DNA from: Mycobacterium palustre
Lineage (GTDB): Bacteria; Actinomycetota; Actinomycetes; Mycobacteriales; Mycobacteriaceae
Assembly: GCF_002101785.1 (NCBI RefSeq)
Contig: NZ_LQPJ01000139.1
Coordinates: 16,892 to 80,891 of the forward strand
DNA length: 64,000 nucleotides
Direction: 5' to 3'
Both the position numbers and the translations under genes were made by a program. A model generated the notes under the pieces. It was not told where the DNA came from. It made no database searches and saw only the letters and a program-made list of their open reading frames with translations. Every line of letters starts with the position of its first letter. The stretch's first letter is position 1. Below are positions 18,019-28,231 of the stretch, in pieces.

Positions 18019-19026
18019 TTACGTCGGCAGGCGGCGGTTGATCAGCAGCGCCGCGAGCGCCGCGACCGCCAGCACCAGCGCCCCCAGCCGCAGCCAGCCC
18101 GTGCTGGCGTCGCCCTTGATCGTCTCGTAGCCGATCTGCTGCTGCAGCGACGCGTACACGGCCTTCAGCTCGGCCAGGCTCGCCGCGTTGTACCAATTGC
18201 CGCCGGAGAGCTCGGCGACCTTCTTCATCGTGGAGTCGTCGACGGGAACGGGCTGGCGCTGGTCGTTGATCTCGACGAAGCCGTAGGGGGTGCCGAACGA
18301 GATTGTCGAGATCGGCACGCCCTGGTCCTTGGCGGTGCGCGCGGCGGTGAAGGCGCCCTTGGGGTTGTCCGGGTTGGTCGGCATCGTCTCCTTGCCGTCG
18401 GAGAACAACACGATGCGCGCCGGCGGCGGCTTGTCGCCGCCGCCGATGACCGCGCCCACCGTGGCGATGGCCTGCAACGCGGTGAAGATGCCCTCGCCGG
18501 TGGCGGTGCGGTCGGCGAACTGCAGCTTGTCCAGCGCGTTCTTGGTCGCCTCGCGGTTGGTGGTCGGCGACACCAGCACCGTCGCGGTGCCCGCGTACTC
18601 GATCAGGCCCAGGTTGATGCCGGGGGTGAGCTCGTCGGCGAACTGCTTGGCCGCCTCCTGGGCGGCGGCCATCCGGTTGGGCTGCACGTCGGTGGCGCGC
18701 ATCGACTGGGACACGTCGATCACCAGCATCACGACCGCGCGGTTGCGGGGAATCCGCACGTCCTGCGTCGGTCCGGCCATCGCGATGGTGAACAGCACCA
18801 GGGCGGTCACCAGCAGGATCGCCGGCAGGTGCCGCCACCGCGAGGGCCGTTGGGGCGCAACGCTTTCCAGCAACTCCATGTTGGCGAACCGCAGCATCCG
18901 GCGTTGACGCGCCAGCTGCAACAGGATGTACAGGGCGGCCAGCCCCGCGACGACTAAGAGAAAGAGGAAGAACCAAGCATGCGCGAAGCCCGACAGCGAG
19001 ACCGGGCCCAGTAGGGGCAGCGTCAC
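18019..19026 (-). CDS. VWA-domain membrane protein of the MoxR cluster
   Basis: A 335-residue protein with N-terminal membrane helices (~17-37 and ~68-84), a von Willebrand A domain with MIDAS D104-x-S106-x-S108 and FSDGKE later, and a C-terminal transmembrane helix (LGALVLAVAALAALLINRR). It corresponds to Rv1481. GTG 19026 overlaps the stop of the DUF58 gene (GTGA). In MoxR clusters the VWA and DUF58 proteins work with the AAA+ MoxR ATPase in assembly or maturation of envelope proteins (family knowledge). Confidence 0.9.
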   Translation of the reverse strand: MTLPLLGPVSLSGFAHAWFFLFLLVVAGLAALYILLQLARQRRMLRFANMELLESVAPQRPSRWRHLPAILLVTALVLFTIAMAGPTQDVRIPRNRAVVMLVIDVSQSMRATDVQPNRMAAAQEAAKQFADELTPGINLGLIEYAGTATVLVSPTTNREATKNALDKLQFADRTATGEGIFTALQAIATVGAVIGGGDKPPPARIVLFSDGKETMPTNPDNPKGAFTAARTAKDQGVPISTISFGTPYGFVEINDQRQPVPVDDSTMKKVAELSGGNWYNAASLAELKAVYASLQQQIGYETIKGDASTGWLRLGALVLAVAALAALLINRRLPT

Positions 19027-19976
19027 TGCCGCCCCGCGAGGGCCCCGCGCCGACGGGACTCGACGAACCGGACGATGTCGGCGATCCAGTCGCGATCGGT
19101 GCGCAGGGTCAGCACCGGGGCGCCGCAGCTGCGGACCGTGCGGGACACCTCGGCGCGGTGCGCCGCGGCGGCCCTCGCGAAGTCGTCGCGCAGCTGGGCG
19201 TCGATGGTGAACTCGCGGGTGACGCCCGTTTCGGCGTCCTGCAGCACGACCTCACCGATGTCGGGCAGTTCCACGTCGCGCGGGTCGAGCACCTCGATGG
19301 CCAGCACCTCGTGGCGCGCCGCGATGGCCCGCAGCGGGCGCGTCCAGTTGATCGGGCCGAGGAAGTCGCTGATGATCACCGCCATGCCGCGCCGGCGCTC
19401 CGGGCGGCGCAGCGCGTCGATGGCCGTCGCCAGGTCCCCGCGCACCCCCACCGGGGCCTTGGGCGTGGTGGCGATGGTGCGCAACAGCGTCTGCTCGTGC
19501 TGGCGCCCGGAACGCGCGGGCACCCGCTTCATCGTCGCGCCGGTGGCCACGATCGCGCCCAGCCGGTTGCCGCCGCCGCTGTTGAGGAAGGTGATCGCCG
19601 CCGCGGCCGCCACCGCCAGGTCACGCTTCTCGCAGACCGTGGTGCCGAAGTCCAGGCTGGCCGACATGTCGACCACCAGCCAGGTCTCCAGCTCGCGGTC
19701 GGCGATCATCTGCCGCACGTGCGGGTGCGTGGTGCGCGCGGTGACGGCCCAGTCCATGCGCCGGACGTCGTCGCCGGGCTGATACTCGCGCGACTCCCCC
19801 GGCTCCGTCCCGGGTCCCGGGATCAGGCCGAGGTGGTCGCCGTGCAGCACCCCGTCGAGCTTGCGTTTGACCGTGAGCTCCAGCTGCCGCAGCGCCGCCG
19901 ACAGCTTCGGGTCGTCGATCTGCCCGCGCTCGAACGACGGCGGGTGCGAAACGGAGCGTGGTTTCGGTTCGGTCAC
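19023..19976 (-). CDS. DUF58 domain protein of the MoxR cluster
   Basis: 317 residues, the same as Rv1480. The DUF58 signature SREYQPGDDVRRMDW lies around residues 58-72, followed by a VWA-like fold (ETWLVVDMSASLDFG). The frame is open far upstream, but that part lies across moxR1, so GTG 19976, which overlaps the moxR1 stop (GTGA), is the start. It is translationally coupled on both sides. Confidence 0.9.
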   Translation of the reverse strand: MTEPKPRSVSHPPSFERGQIDDPKLSAALRQLELTVKRKLDGVLHGDHLGLIPGPGTEPGESREYQPGDDVRRMDWAVTARTTHPHVRQMIADRELETWLVVDMSASLDFGTTVCEKRDLAVAAAAAITFLNSGGGNRLGAIVATGATMKRVPARSGRQHEQTLLRTIATTPKAPVGVRGDLATAIDALRRPERRRGMAVIISDFLGPINWTRPLRAIAARHEVLAIEVLDPRDVELPDIGEVVLQDAETGVTREFTIDAQLRDDFARAAAAHRAEVSRTVRSCGAPVLTLRTDRDWIADIVRFVESRRRGALAGRQ

Positions 19977-21103
19977 CGACCGCTGGCCGCCACGGTCTGC
20001 ATCACCGGCGGGACCGAATGACCTTGCTGCGGAACGGCATTCACCTGCGGCAGGGCGACCGTCTGCAGCACCCGGTTGATGACGATCTCGGGGGAGATCT
20101 CGTCGGCTAGCGCGTCGTAGGTCAGCACCAGCCGGTGCCGCAGCACGTCGGGAATGATTTCCACGACGTCCTGCGGGATCACGTAGTCCCGGCCGCGCAC
20201 CAGGGCCAGCGAGCGGGCGCCGGCGATGATGCCCAGCGACGCACGCGGGGACGCGCCGAACGAGATCCAGGTCTTGACGTCGTTCATGCCGAGCTGCTCG
20301 GGGTGCCGGGTGGCGGTCACCACGCGCACCACGTAGTCGACGAGCGCGTGGTGGACGAAGACGTTGGACGCGATGTCCTGCAGCCGCAGCAGGTCGCCGG
20401 TGTTGAGCACCTGCTTGGGCACCGGCGGCTTGACGCCCATCCGGTAGATGATCTCGCGCTCTTCCTCCGGCGTCGGGTAGCCGACGTTGATCTTGAACAG
20501 GAAGCGGTCCCGCTGGGCCTCGGGCAGCGGGTAGACGCCCTCGTGCTCGATCGGGTTCTGGGTCGCCATGACCAAAAACGGGTTGGGCAGCGGGAAGGTC
20601 TTGCCGCCGATCGACACGTGGCGTTCCTGCATGACCTCCAGCAGCGCCGACTGCACCTTGGCCGGCGCGCGGTTGATCTCGTCGGCGAGCAGGAAGTTGA
20701 CCACCACCGGGCCGAGCTCGGTGTCGAACTCCTCCTTGCCCTGCCGGTAGATGCGGGTACCGATGATGTCGGTGGGCACCAGGTCCGGGGTGAACTGGAT
20801 GCGCGCGAACGTCCCGCCGACCACGCGGGCGAAGGTCTCGACGGCCAGCGTCTTGGCCACGCCGGGCACGCCCTCGAGCAGCACATGGCCCTTGGACAGC
20901 AGGCCGACCAGCATCCGCTCCACCAGCTGGTCCTGGCCGACGATGATGCGTTTGACCTCGAAGATCGCGCGCTCGAGCGTGTGCACCTCGGCGGCCAGGC
21001 CGTTGCCGCCGCCGGTGGGCGCTTCGTGGGCCGGGGGGCCGGACTGGCCACCCGGGCCGGGGTAGTTGCTGGCGCCCGGGGGCGGTCCACCTGCTGATGT
21101 CAT
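19973..21103 (-). CDS. moxR1: MoxR-family AAA+ ATPase
   Basis: A 376-residue AAA+ chaperone (Rv1479 is 377). The Pro/Gly-rich N-terminal ~35 residues are followed by Walker A GVPGVAKT at 78-85, Walker B with LLADEINRA at 138-146, sensor MATQNPIEHEG and arginine-finger region PEAQRDRFL. The ATG at 21103 is chosen because GGAGGG lies 7 bases upstream; an in-frame ATG at 21148 has no such site. Downstream of ripA-ripB on the same strand with a 125-base gap. Confidence 0.94.
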   Translation of the reverse strand: MTSAGGPPPGASNYPGPGGQSGPPAHEAPTGGGNGLAAEVHTLERAIFEVKRIIVGQDQLVERMLVGLLSKGHVLLEGVPGVAKTLAVETFARVVGGTFARIQFTPDLVPTDIIGTRIYRQGKEEFDTELGPVVVNFLLADEINRAPAKVQSALLEVMQERHVSIGGKTFPLPNPFLVMATQNPIEHEGVYPLPEAQRDRFLFKINVGYPTPEEEREIIYRMGVKPPVPKQVLNTGDLLRLQDIASNVFVHHALVDYVVRVVTATRHPEQLGMNDVKTWISFGASPRASLGIIAGARSLALVRGRDYVIPQDVVEIIPDVLRHRLVLTYDALADEISPEIVINRVLQTVALPQVNAVPQQGHSVPPVMQTVAASGR

Positions 21104-21228
21104 CAAGAACCCTCCACAGCTCACTCGGACACGACTGCCGGGCAGCAACGTGCCCGCGTTTAACTATTCCAGGCCCGCCGAAATCCGTCGACGCGCCGTT
21201 CGCGCAGCCAACGGCCGGCACACCCGGG

Positions 21229-21966
21229 TCAGTACTCGATGATCCTAGTCAGGAACGGCGTCATGCCGGGCTTGCGAACCGGGCTTACGGTCACCTTGCC
21301 GGCCAGTGACGACGCCTCCAGCATCTGACCGTTGCCCAGATACATGGTGACGTGCTGGCCGCCGCCCGGGCCGTAGAAGATGAGGTCGCCGCGCCTGGCC
21401 TGGTCGGGCGGGATGTGCCGGCCGGCGTTGTACTGGTCACCGGAAAACCGCGGGATCAGCACGCCGACCCCGGCGAAGCCGTAGCGCATCAGGCCCGAGC
21501 AGTCGAAGCCGGTGATGTTGGCACCGTCGCCGACGCCCTTGCTGGGACCTTCCAGCGAGCCGCCGCCCCAGGAGTACGGGACGCCGATCTGCGACCCCAT
21601 CCGCTTGATCACGTACTCGATGGCCTGCCGGCCGTAGACGCGCGGGATCTTGCCGCCGGGGTTGGTGGGGGGCGCCGCGCTGGGAGCGGGATCGCCGCCC
21701 AGGTTGATCCCGAGCCCGCCGAGGAATTGCTTGCCCAGATTCAGCGTGGTCTGCGTGGCCTGCGCGGTGGCCTGCAGGGACGCGTTGGCGACCGCGAGCG
21801 GGTCCCCGGGGGCGCCGGCGCTGATCGTCGCGGGCAGCGTGGGGTCCCATTGGCCGGGGTCGGCGGTGGCCGGGCTGGGCCCGGAGATGACCAAAGTCAG
21901 CATCAGCCCGGTCAGCGCGGCGGCGATGCCGGCGACGTTGATCAGGCGAAACCCCTTGCGGCGCAT
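21229..21966 (-). CDS. ripB: NlpC/P60 peptidoglycan endopeptidase RipB
   Basis: A 245-residue secreted D,L-endopeptidase that cuts peptidoglycan stem peptides at division. The signal peptide covers about residues 1-36 (ending ATADP). The C-terminal NlpC/P60 domain has catalytic C156 in GFDCSGL, H205 in QHVT and E217 in MLEA. It lacks the coiled-coil inhibitory domain of RipA. ATG 21966 has a GAGGAG site directly upstream; ATG 21987 is less likely. It starts 24 bases after the ripA stop. Confidence 0.94.
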   Translation of the reverse strand: MRRKGFRLINVAGIAAALTGLMLTLVISGPSPATADPGQWDPTLPATISAGAPGDPLAVANASLQATAQATQTTLNLGKQFLGGLGINLGGDPAPSAAPPTNPGGKIPRVYGRQAIEYVIKRMGSQIGVPYSWGGGSLEGPSKGVGDGANITGFDCSGLMRYGFAGVGVLIPRFSGDQYNAGRHIPPDQARRGDLIFYGPGGGQHVTMYLGNGQMLEASSLAGKVTVSPVRKPGMTPFLTRIIEY

Positions 21967-21990
21967 GGCTCCTCGTCTAGTATTCAATCG

Positions 21991-23427
21991 TCACCACTCG
22001 ATGTAGCGGACCACGTAGGGCGTCATGCCGCTGGTGCGGACGGGCGCGACCCGGACCTTCAGGCCGACGTCGGGAGCCTCGAGCATCTGGCCGTCGCCGA
22101 GGTAGATGGTCACGTGCTGGCTGCCGCCGGGGCCGTAGAAGATGACGTCGCCGCGGCGCATCTGCGACGACGGGATCTTGCGGCCCAGGTTGTACTGCGC
22201 ACCCGAATAGTGCGGCAGCTTGATGCCCACGCCGGCGAACGAATACAGGACCAGCCCCGAACAGTCGAAACCGACGGTGTTGGCCCCGGAGTCGATGCCC
22301 CTGCTCGGGCCGGCGGCGTTGCCGCCGCCCCAGGAGTAGGGGACCCCGATCTGCGACATCCCGCGACGGATCACGTACTCGGTGGCCTGCCGCCCGTAGA
22401 CGCGCGGGATCCGCGACGCGCGGCCCGGAACGGGGTTGGTGATGCCGGTGTCGTCGGGCCGCAGGATGCCCAACTGCTGCAGGAAGTTGCGCCCCATGCT
22501 CGCGGTGACCTGCGTCGACGTCGCCGAAATCCCCAGCACCTGGTTGATCACCGCGATCGGGTCGCCGGGGACGTTGGCGCTGGGCACCATCGGCAGCGTC
22601 GGGTCCCACCCGTCCCACCGGCGCCCGCCGGAGTGCGGCGCGGCGGCCGGGGCGCCCGGGGCGCCCGGATCCCACCGATCGCCGGTCGCCGGGGCGGGGC
22701 CGCCGCCTCGTCCCGCCGCCCATTGCAGCTTGGCCGCGTCGAGCTTCGCCTGAGCCTGGTCGCGCTCGGCGGCCAGGCGGACGGCCTGCTCGCGTTGTTC
22801 GTCGAACTTGCGCTTGGAGTCGGTGAGCGCGGCCACCGCGCCGTCCTGGCTGGCCTTGGCGTCGGCCGCGGCCTTGTCGGCCTTCTGCTTGGCCAGCCGC
22901 GCCGCGGACTCCCTGTTCACCTGCTCGGTGCGGGCCCGCTGCAGCTTGTCCATCACGGCCTGCGAGCTCGCGGTCAGCGTGCGGGCGGCCGACTCGGTGG
23001 CGATGATGTCTTCCGGGCTTTTCGCGGTCAGGTAGCTGCCCGACGGGCCGTTCATGTAGGTGGCCGCCGCGAAGGTGTTGAAACGCTGCTGGGCCGCGGC
23101 GATCGCCGCGTTGGCGTCCTTGACCGCCTGCTGGCTGGCTTCGAGGTCGTGTTCGGCGGCCGCGGCGTTGTCGCGCGCGGTCTCCACGTCGACGAGGGCC
23201 TTGTTGACGCTTTCCTGCTGCGCCTCGATCTGCGCGGTCAGGTCTTCCAGGCGCTGGTTGGCCTTGGCGACGTCGGCGATCAGCGCGGCCAGGCTGTCGG
23301 CGGCGGGATCGGCCTCCGCCAGCCCCGGGGTGCACACGAGCAGGGCCACGCTCAACACCGCGGGAATGAGCGGCCGGACCAGCCTCGCGGCAAGTCGCGC
23401 AGAAGAGCCACACCGGGTGCGTCTCAT
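21991..23427 (-). CDS. ripA: NlpC/P60 peptidoglycan endopeptidase RipA
   Basis: 478 residues (472 in M. tuberculosis). A signal peptide (~1-39), long helical coiled-coil domain (~45-240), a Pro/Gly linker (~240-275), and an NlpC/P60 domain with C389, H438 and E450 (tuberculosis C383, H432, E444). RipA hydrolyses peptidoglycan for daughter-cell separation and acts with RpfB; its N-terminal domain autoinhibits until processed (family knowledge). GTCAC-type half-sites upstream suggest MtrA control. The catalytic domain is a close paralogue of that of the adjacent RipB. Confidence 0.96.
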   Translation of the reverse strand: MRRTRCGSSARLAARLVRPLIPAVLSVALLVCTPGLAEADPAADSLAALIADVAKANQRLEDLTAQIEAQQESVNKALVDVETARDNAAAAEHDLEASQQAVKDANAAIAAAQQRFNTFAAATYMNGPSGSYLTAKSPEDIIATESAARTLTASSQAVMDKLQRARTEQVNRESAARLAKQKADKAAADAKASQDGAVAALTDSKRKFDEQREQAVRLAAERDQAQAKLDAAKLQWAAGRGGGPAPATGDRWDPGAPGAPAAAPHSGGRRWDGWDPTLPMVPSANVPGDPIAVINQVLGISATSTQVTASMGRNFLQQLGILRPDDTGITNPVPGRASRIPRVYGRQATEYVIRRGMSQIGVPYSWGGGNAAGPSRGIDSGANTVGFDCSGLVLYSFAGVGIKLPHYSGAQYNLGRKIPSSQMRRGDVIFYGPGGSQHVTIYLGDGQMLEAPDVGLKVRVAPVRTSGMTPYVVRYIEW

Positions 23428-23524
23428 ACGGCTCAGGTCTCCTACGGCTCAACGCGGACGGTCGGCGCCATGCACACGTTTTCCGAGGGCGCCACAAACA
23501 ACACGAGCATCATTTGCACCGTAC

Positions 23525-23600
23525 GTCACATGAGACGCCGTGGAAACGCTCGTCACAAACTGCACTCTGGACGTGCGTTTAATGTGACCGAATGGTGACC
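23525..23600 (-). promoter_or_regulatory. GTCAC half-site cluster upstream of ripA (MtrA-like box)
   Basis: On the minus strand GGTCAC-N5-GGTCAC forms a direct repeat with 11-bp period (23584-23600), the geometry of OmpR-family response-regulator sites. Two more GTCACA words lie on the plus strand at 23525-23530 and 23552-23557. ripA is a known MtrA target and its motif contains GTCACA repeats (recalled). The 229-base stretch 23428-23656 contains no gene. Confidence 0.45.
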
Positions 23601-23656
23601 TGCGGTGTTTGCCGCGACGGTCGCCGGCTTAGGCCGGGGTCAGCCGGATGTGGCGG

Positions 23657-24199
23657 TCAGACGGCGCGATCGGGCGCCTCGGCCCCCGCCTCCCGCGCAC
23701 CCGCCGACGTTGCTGCACGCTTGCTGTGCAGCTGCAGGAGTCGGGCGCCGACGGCCGCCGCGAACACGGCGATCAGCAGGAAAACGGTCAGCCCGGTCCA
23801 GGGGAACTCCGGCGTCTCCAGCTCGTGCACGAAATGCTGCGCCGAGACCACCGGGTTGCCCGTCTTGGCGATGTCCTCGCCCGCCTCGAGGGTCACCCGC
23901 GGGAACTGCGTGCTGTAGGTGCCAACGAAGTTCGGGCTCAGCGTCAGAACGGTCGCGTCGTGGTAGTCGGCGCCCACCACGGTCGAGATGTCGCGCAGGG
24001 GCGTGTCGTTGGGCGGGTTGTGGTCGAGCAGCACGATCTTGAGGTTGATGCCCTTGGCGTGCGCCTCGTGGACCACGTCGAGCAGGCCGGGCGCGACGGC
24101 CGGCGGCGCGCTGACGCCGTCGGCGGCGACCTGGGCCTTGATCGCGGCCATGTCGACGTCTTGCGGAATGTAGAGGGGCAGAGAATCGTGCCCGGTCAT
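23657..24199 (-). CDS. Membrane-anchored protein of unknown function (Rv1476-like)
   Basis: A 180-residue protein with a soluble N-terminal domain (YIPQDVDMAAIKAQVAADGV; GINLKIVLLDHNPPNDTPLRD) that resembles a TPM-like alpha/beta fold, one transmembrane helix at about 133-153 (WTGLTVFLLIAVFAAAVGA) and a basic tail. It has the position and size of Rv1476 (186 aa). The ATG at 24199 has GGAGGG 8 bases upstream. It is the first gene of the minus-strand run leading to ripA-ripB-moxR1, after a 229-base gap that includes the ripA regulatory words. Confidence 0.8.
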   Translation of the reverse strand: MTGHDSLPLYIPQDVDMAAIKAQVAADGVSAPPAVAPGLLDVVHEAHAKGINLKIVLLDHNPPNDTPLRDISTVVGADYHDATVLTLSPNFVGTYSTQFPRVTLEAGEDIAKTGNPVVSAQHFVHELETPEFPWTGLTVFLLIAVFAAAVGARLLQLHSKRAATSAGAREAGAEAPDRAV

Positions 24200-24239
24200 C
24201 GCTTTCCCTCCTGCCCTTCGCGGCCCCGCCGTCACGCCG

Positions 24240-24284
24240 GCGTGGCGCTCGGCCACGGCGGTCACTCTAGCGTGGCGCTCGGCC
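24240..24284. repeat. 15-bp direct repeat with 30-bp period in the acn / Rv1476-like divergent gap
   Basis: GCGTGGCGCTCGGCC occurs exactly at 24240-24254 and again at 24270-24284. The 257-base divergent gap (24200-24456) carries no gene. The spacing suits a dimeric regulator on one DNA face, but no regulator is assigned. Confidence 0.5.
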
Positions 24285-24456
24285 CGCTCGTGCGGCCGCA
24301 GAACTGGAGCGGCCCCCAGGGGTTTAAACCCACGCCGTACGCGACAAGACTGAACATACGAACGCCCGCCGTAATGCAGGACAAGCGTACTGTTAAAGTA
24401 GCACCGCGCCGCCGACACAGCCCGTCGGTGAAAGAACTGAATCCTTGGGAGTTGAA

Positions 24457-27282
<2,826 letters not shown>

Positions 27283-27293
27283 CCTCGTCGCCT

Positions 27294-27902
27294 GTGCCCA
27301 AAGTCAGCGAGGACCATCTGGCGGCCCGCCGCCGTCAGATCCTCGACGGCGCCCGCCGCTGCTTCGCCGAATACGGCTACGACAGGGCGACGGTGCGCCG
27401 GCTGGAGAAGGCGATCGGGATGTCGCGCGGCGCGATCTTCCATCACTTCCGGGACAAGGACGCACTCTTTTTCGCCCTCGCGCACGAGGACGCCGAGCGG
27501 ATGGCCGACGTGGCGTCCCGCGAGGGCCTGATCCAGGTCATGCGCGACATGCTCGCCGCGCCAGAAGAATTCGACTGGCTGGCCACCAGGCTGGAGATCG
27601 CGCGCAAGCTGCGCAACGATCCGGTGTTCAACCGCGGCTGGGCGGAGCGGTCCGCGGAACTGGCTGCGGCGACGACCGATCGGCTGCGCCGCCAGACGCA
27701 GGCACACCGGGTGCGCGACGACGTTCCCGGCGACGTCTTGCAGTGCTACCTGGAACTGGTTCTGGACGGCTTGGTGGCCCGGCTGGCGTCCGGCGAGGAT
27801 CCGCGGCGGCTGGCGGCCGTCCTGGATCTGGTGGAAAACTCGGTGCGGCGCAGCACTTCTCGGGATTCTGGGCGTAGCGCCACTGCGAACAAGGGGATGT
27901 GA
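27294..27902 (+). CDS. TetR-family regulator, probable repressor of acn (AcnR-like)
   Basis: A 202-residue one-domain regulator. The helix-turn-helix lies at ~12-58 (AARRRQILDGARRCFAEYGY, then ATVRRLEKAIGMSRGAIFHHFRDKDALF) and a ligand/dimer domain follows. Corynebacterial AcnR sits in the same place next to acn and represses it, so that role is likely. GTG start 11 bases after acn. The last ~15 residues run into the left arm of a large hairpin (27870-27923), making the protein longer than Rv1474c (187). Confidence 0.88.
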   Translation: MPKVSEDHLAARRRQILDGARRCFAEYGYDRATVRRLEKAIGMSRGAIFHHFRDKDALFFALAHEDAERMADVASREGLIQVMRDMLAAPEEFDWLATRLEIARKLRNDPVFNRGWAERSAELAAATTDRLRRQTQAHRVRDDVPGDVLQCYLELVLDGLVARLASGEDPRRLAAVLDLVENSVRRSTSRDSGRSATANKGM

Positions 27903-27923
27903 TTTCGCAGTGACGCTACGCCC
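27870..27923. repeat. Large palindromic element / bidirectional terminator between convergent tetR and HTH genes
   Basis: A 20-base arm at 27870-27889 (GGGCGTAGCG-C-CACTGCGAA) pairs with 27904-27923 at 19 of 20 positions around a 14-base loop. Both stop codons lie within it. The right arm with flanks (27903-27926) belongs to the same 24-bp word family as 3621-3644 and 17042-17065. Confidence 0.7.
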
Positions 27924-28134
27924 GCGCCGACCGGCGCCGGCTGGACGTGCGGTTGGGACCGCCGCGGCTGCGCAGCGTGGTGCCGGATTCCAGCAGCATA
28001 CTGTGAATCGAGCCGTACGACCTGCCGGTGGTGGCGGCCAGGTTGCGGATGCTGGCACCGCCCTCGTACGCGTTGCGTAGCTCGTGCAACAGCTGGTCGC
28101 GCGTCTTCTCCGGCTTTCTCACTCTGCCCGTCAA
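27916..28134 (-). CDS. Small helix-turn-helix protein (Rv1473A-like)
   Basis: A 72-residue basic protein. KTRDQLLHELRNAYEGGASI and ATTGRSYGSIHSMLLESGTT form a Hin/Sigma-70 region 4-like helix-turn-helix of the type seen in small actinobacterial DNA-binding proteins; the tail is Arg/Ser-rich. TTG 28134 is preferred because GGAGG lies 4 bases upstream and the M. tuberculosis protein starts there; an ATG at 28167 would add 11 residues. It is probably transcribed alone. Confidence 0.7.
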   Translation of the reverse strand: MTGRVRKPEKTRDQLLHELRNAYEGGASIRNLAATTGRSYGSIHSMLLESGTTLRSRGGPNRTSSRRRSARA

Positions 28135-28231
28135 GGTGCCTCCCCACCCGAAGTCGATTCCAAGCACATAGAGTAGGAAGCCGCCGCGAAGCGCGGGCCG
28201 GATTGGCGAAATCGTTTAAAAGTTGTGTGCG

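Noticed and set aside
19977..21221. Upstream extension of the DUF58 frame by more than 400 codons
   Set aside because: It crosses moxR1 in another frame; GTG 19976 with stop overlap fits the known 317-residue protein.
24340..24420. Promoter boxes for acn
   Set aside because: TACTGT and TTAAAG-like words are present but no convincing -35/-10 pair with proper spacing could be chosen.
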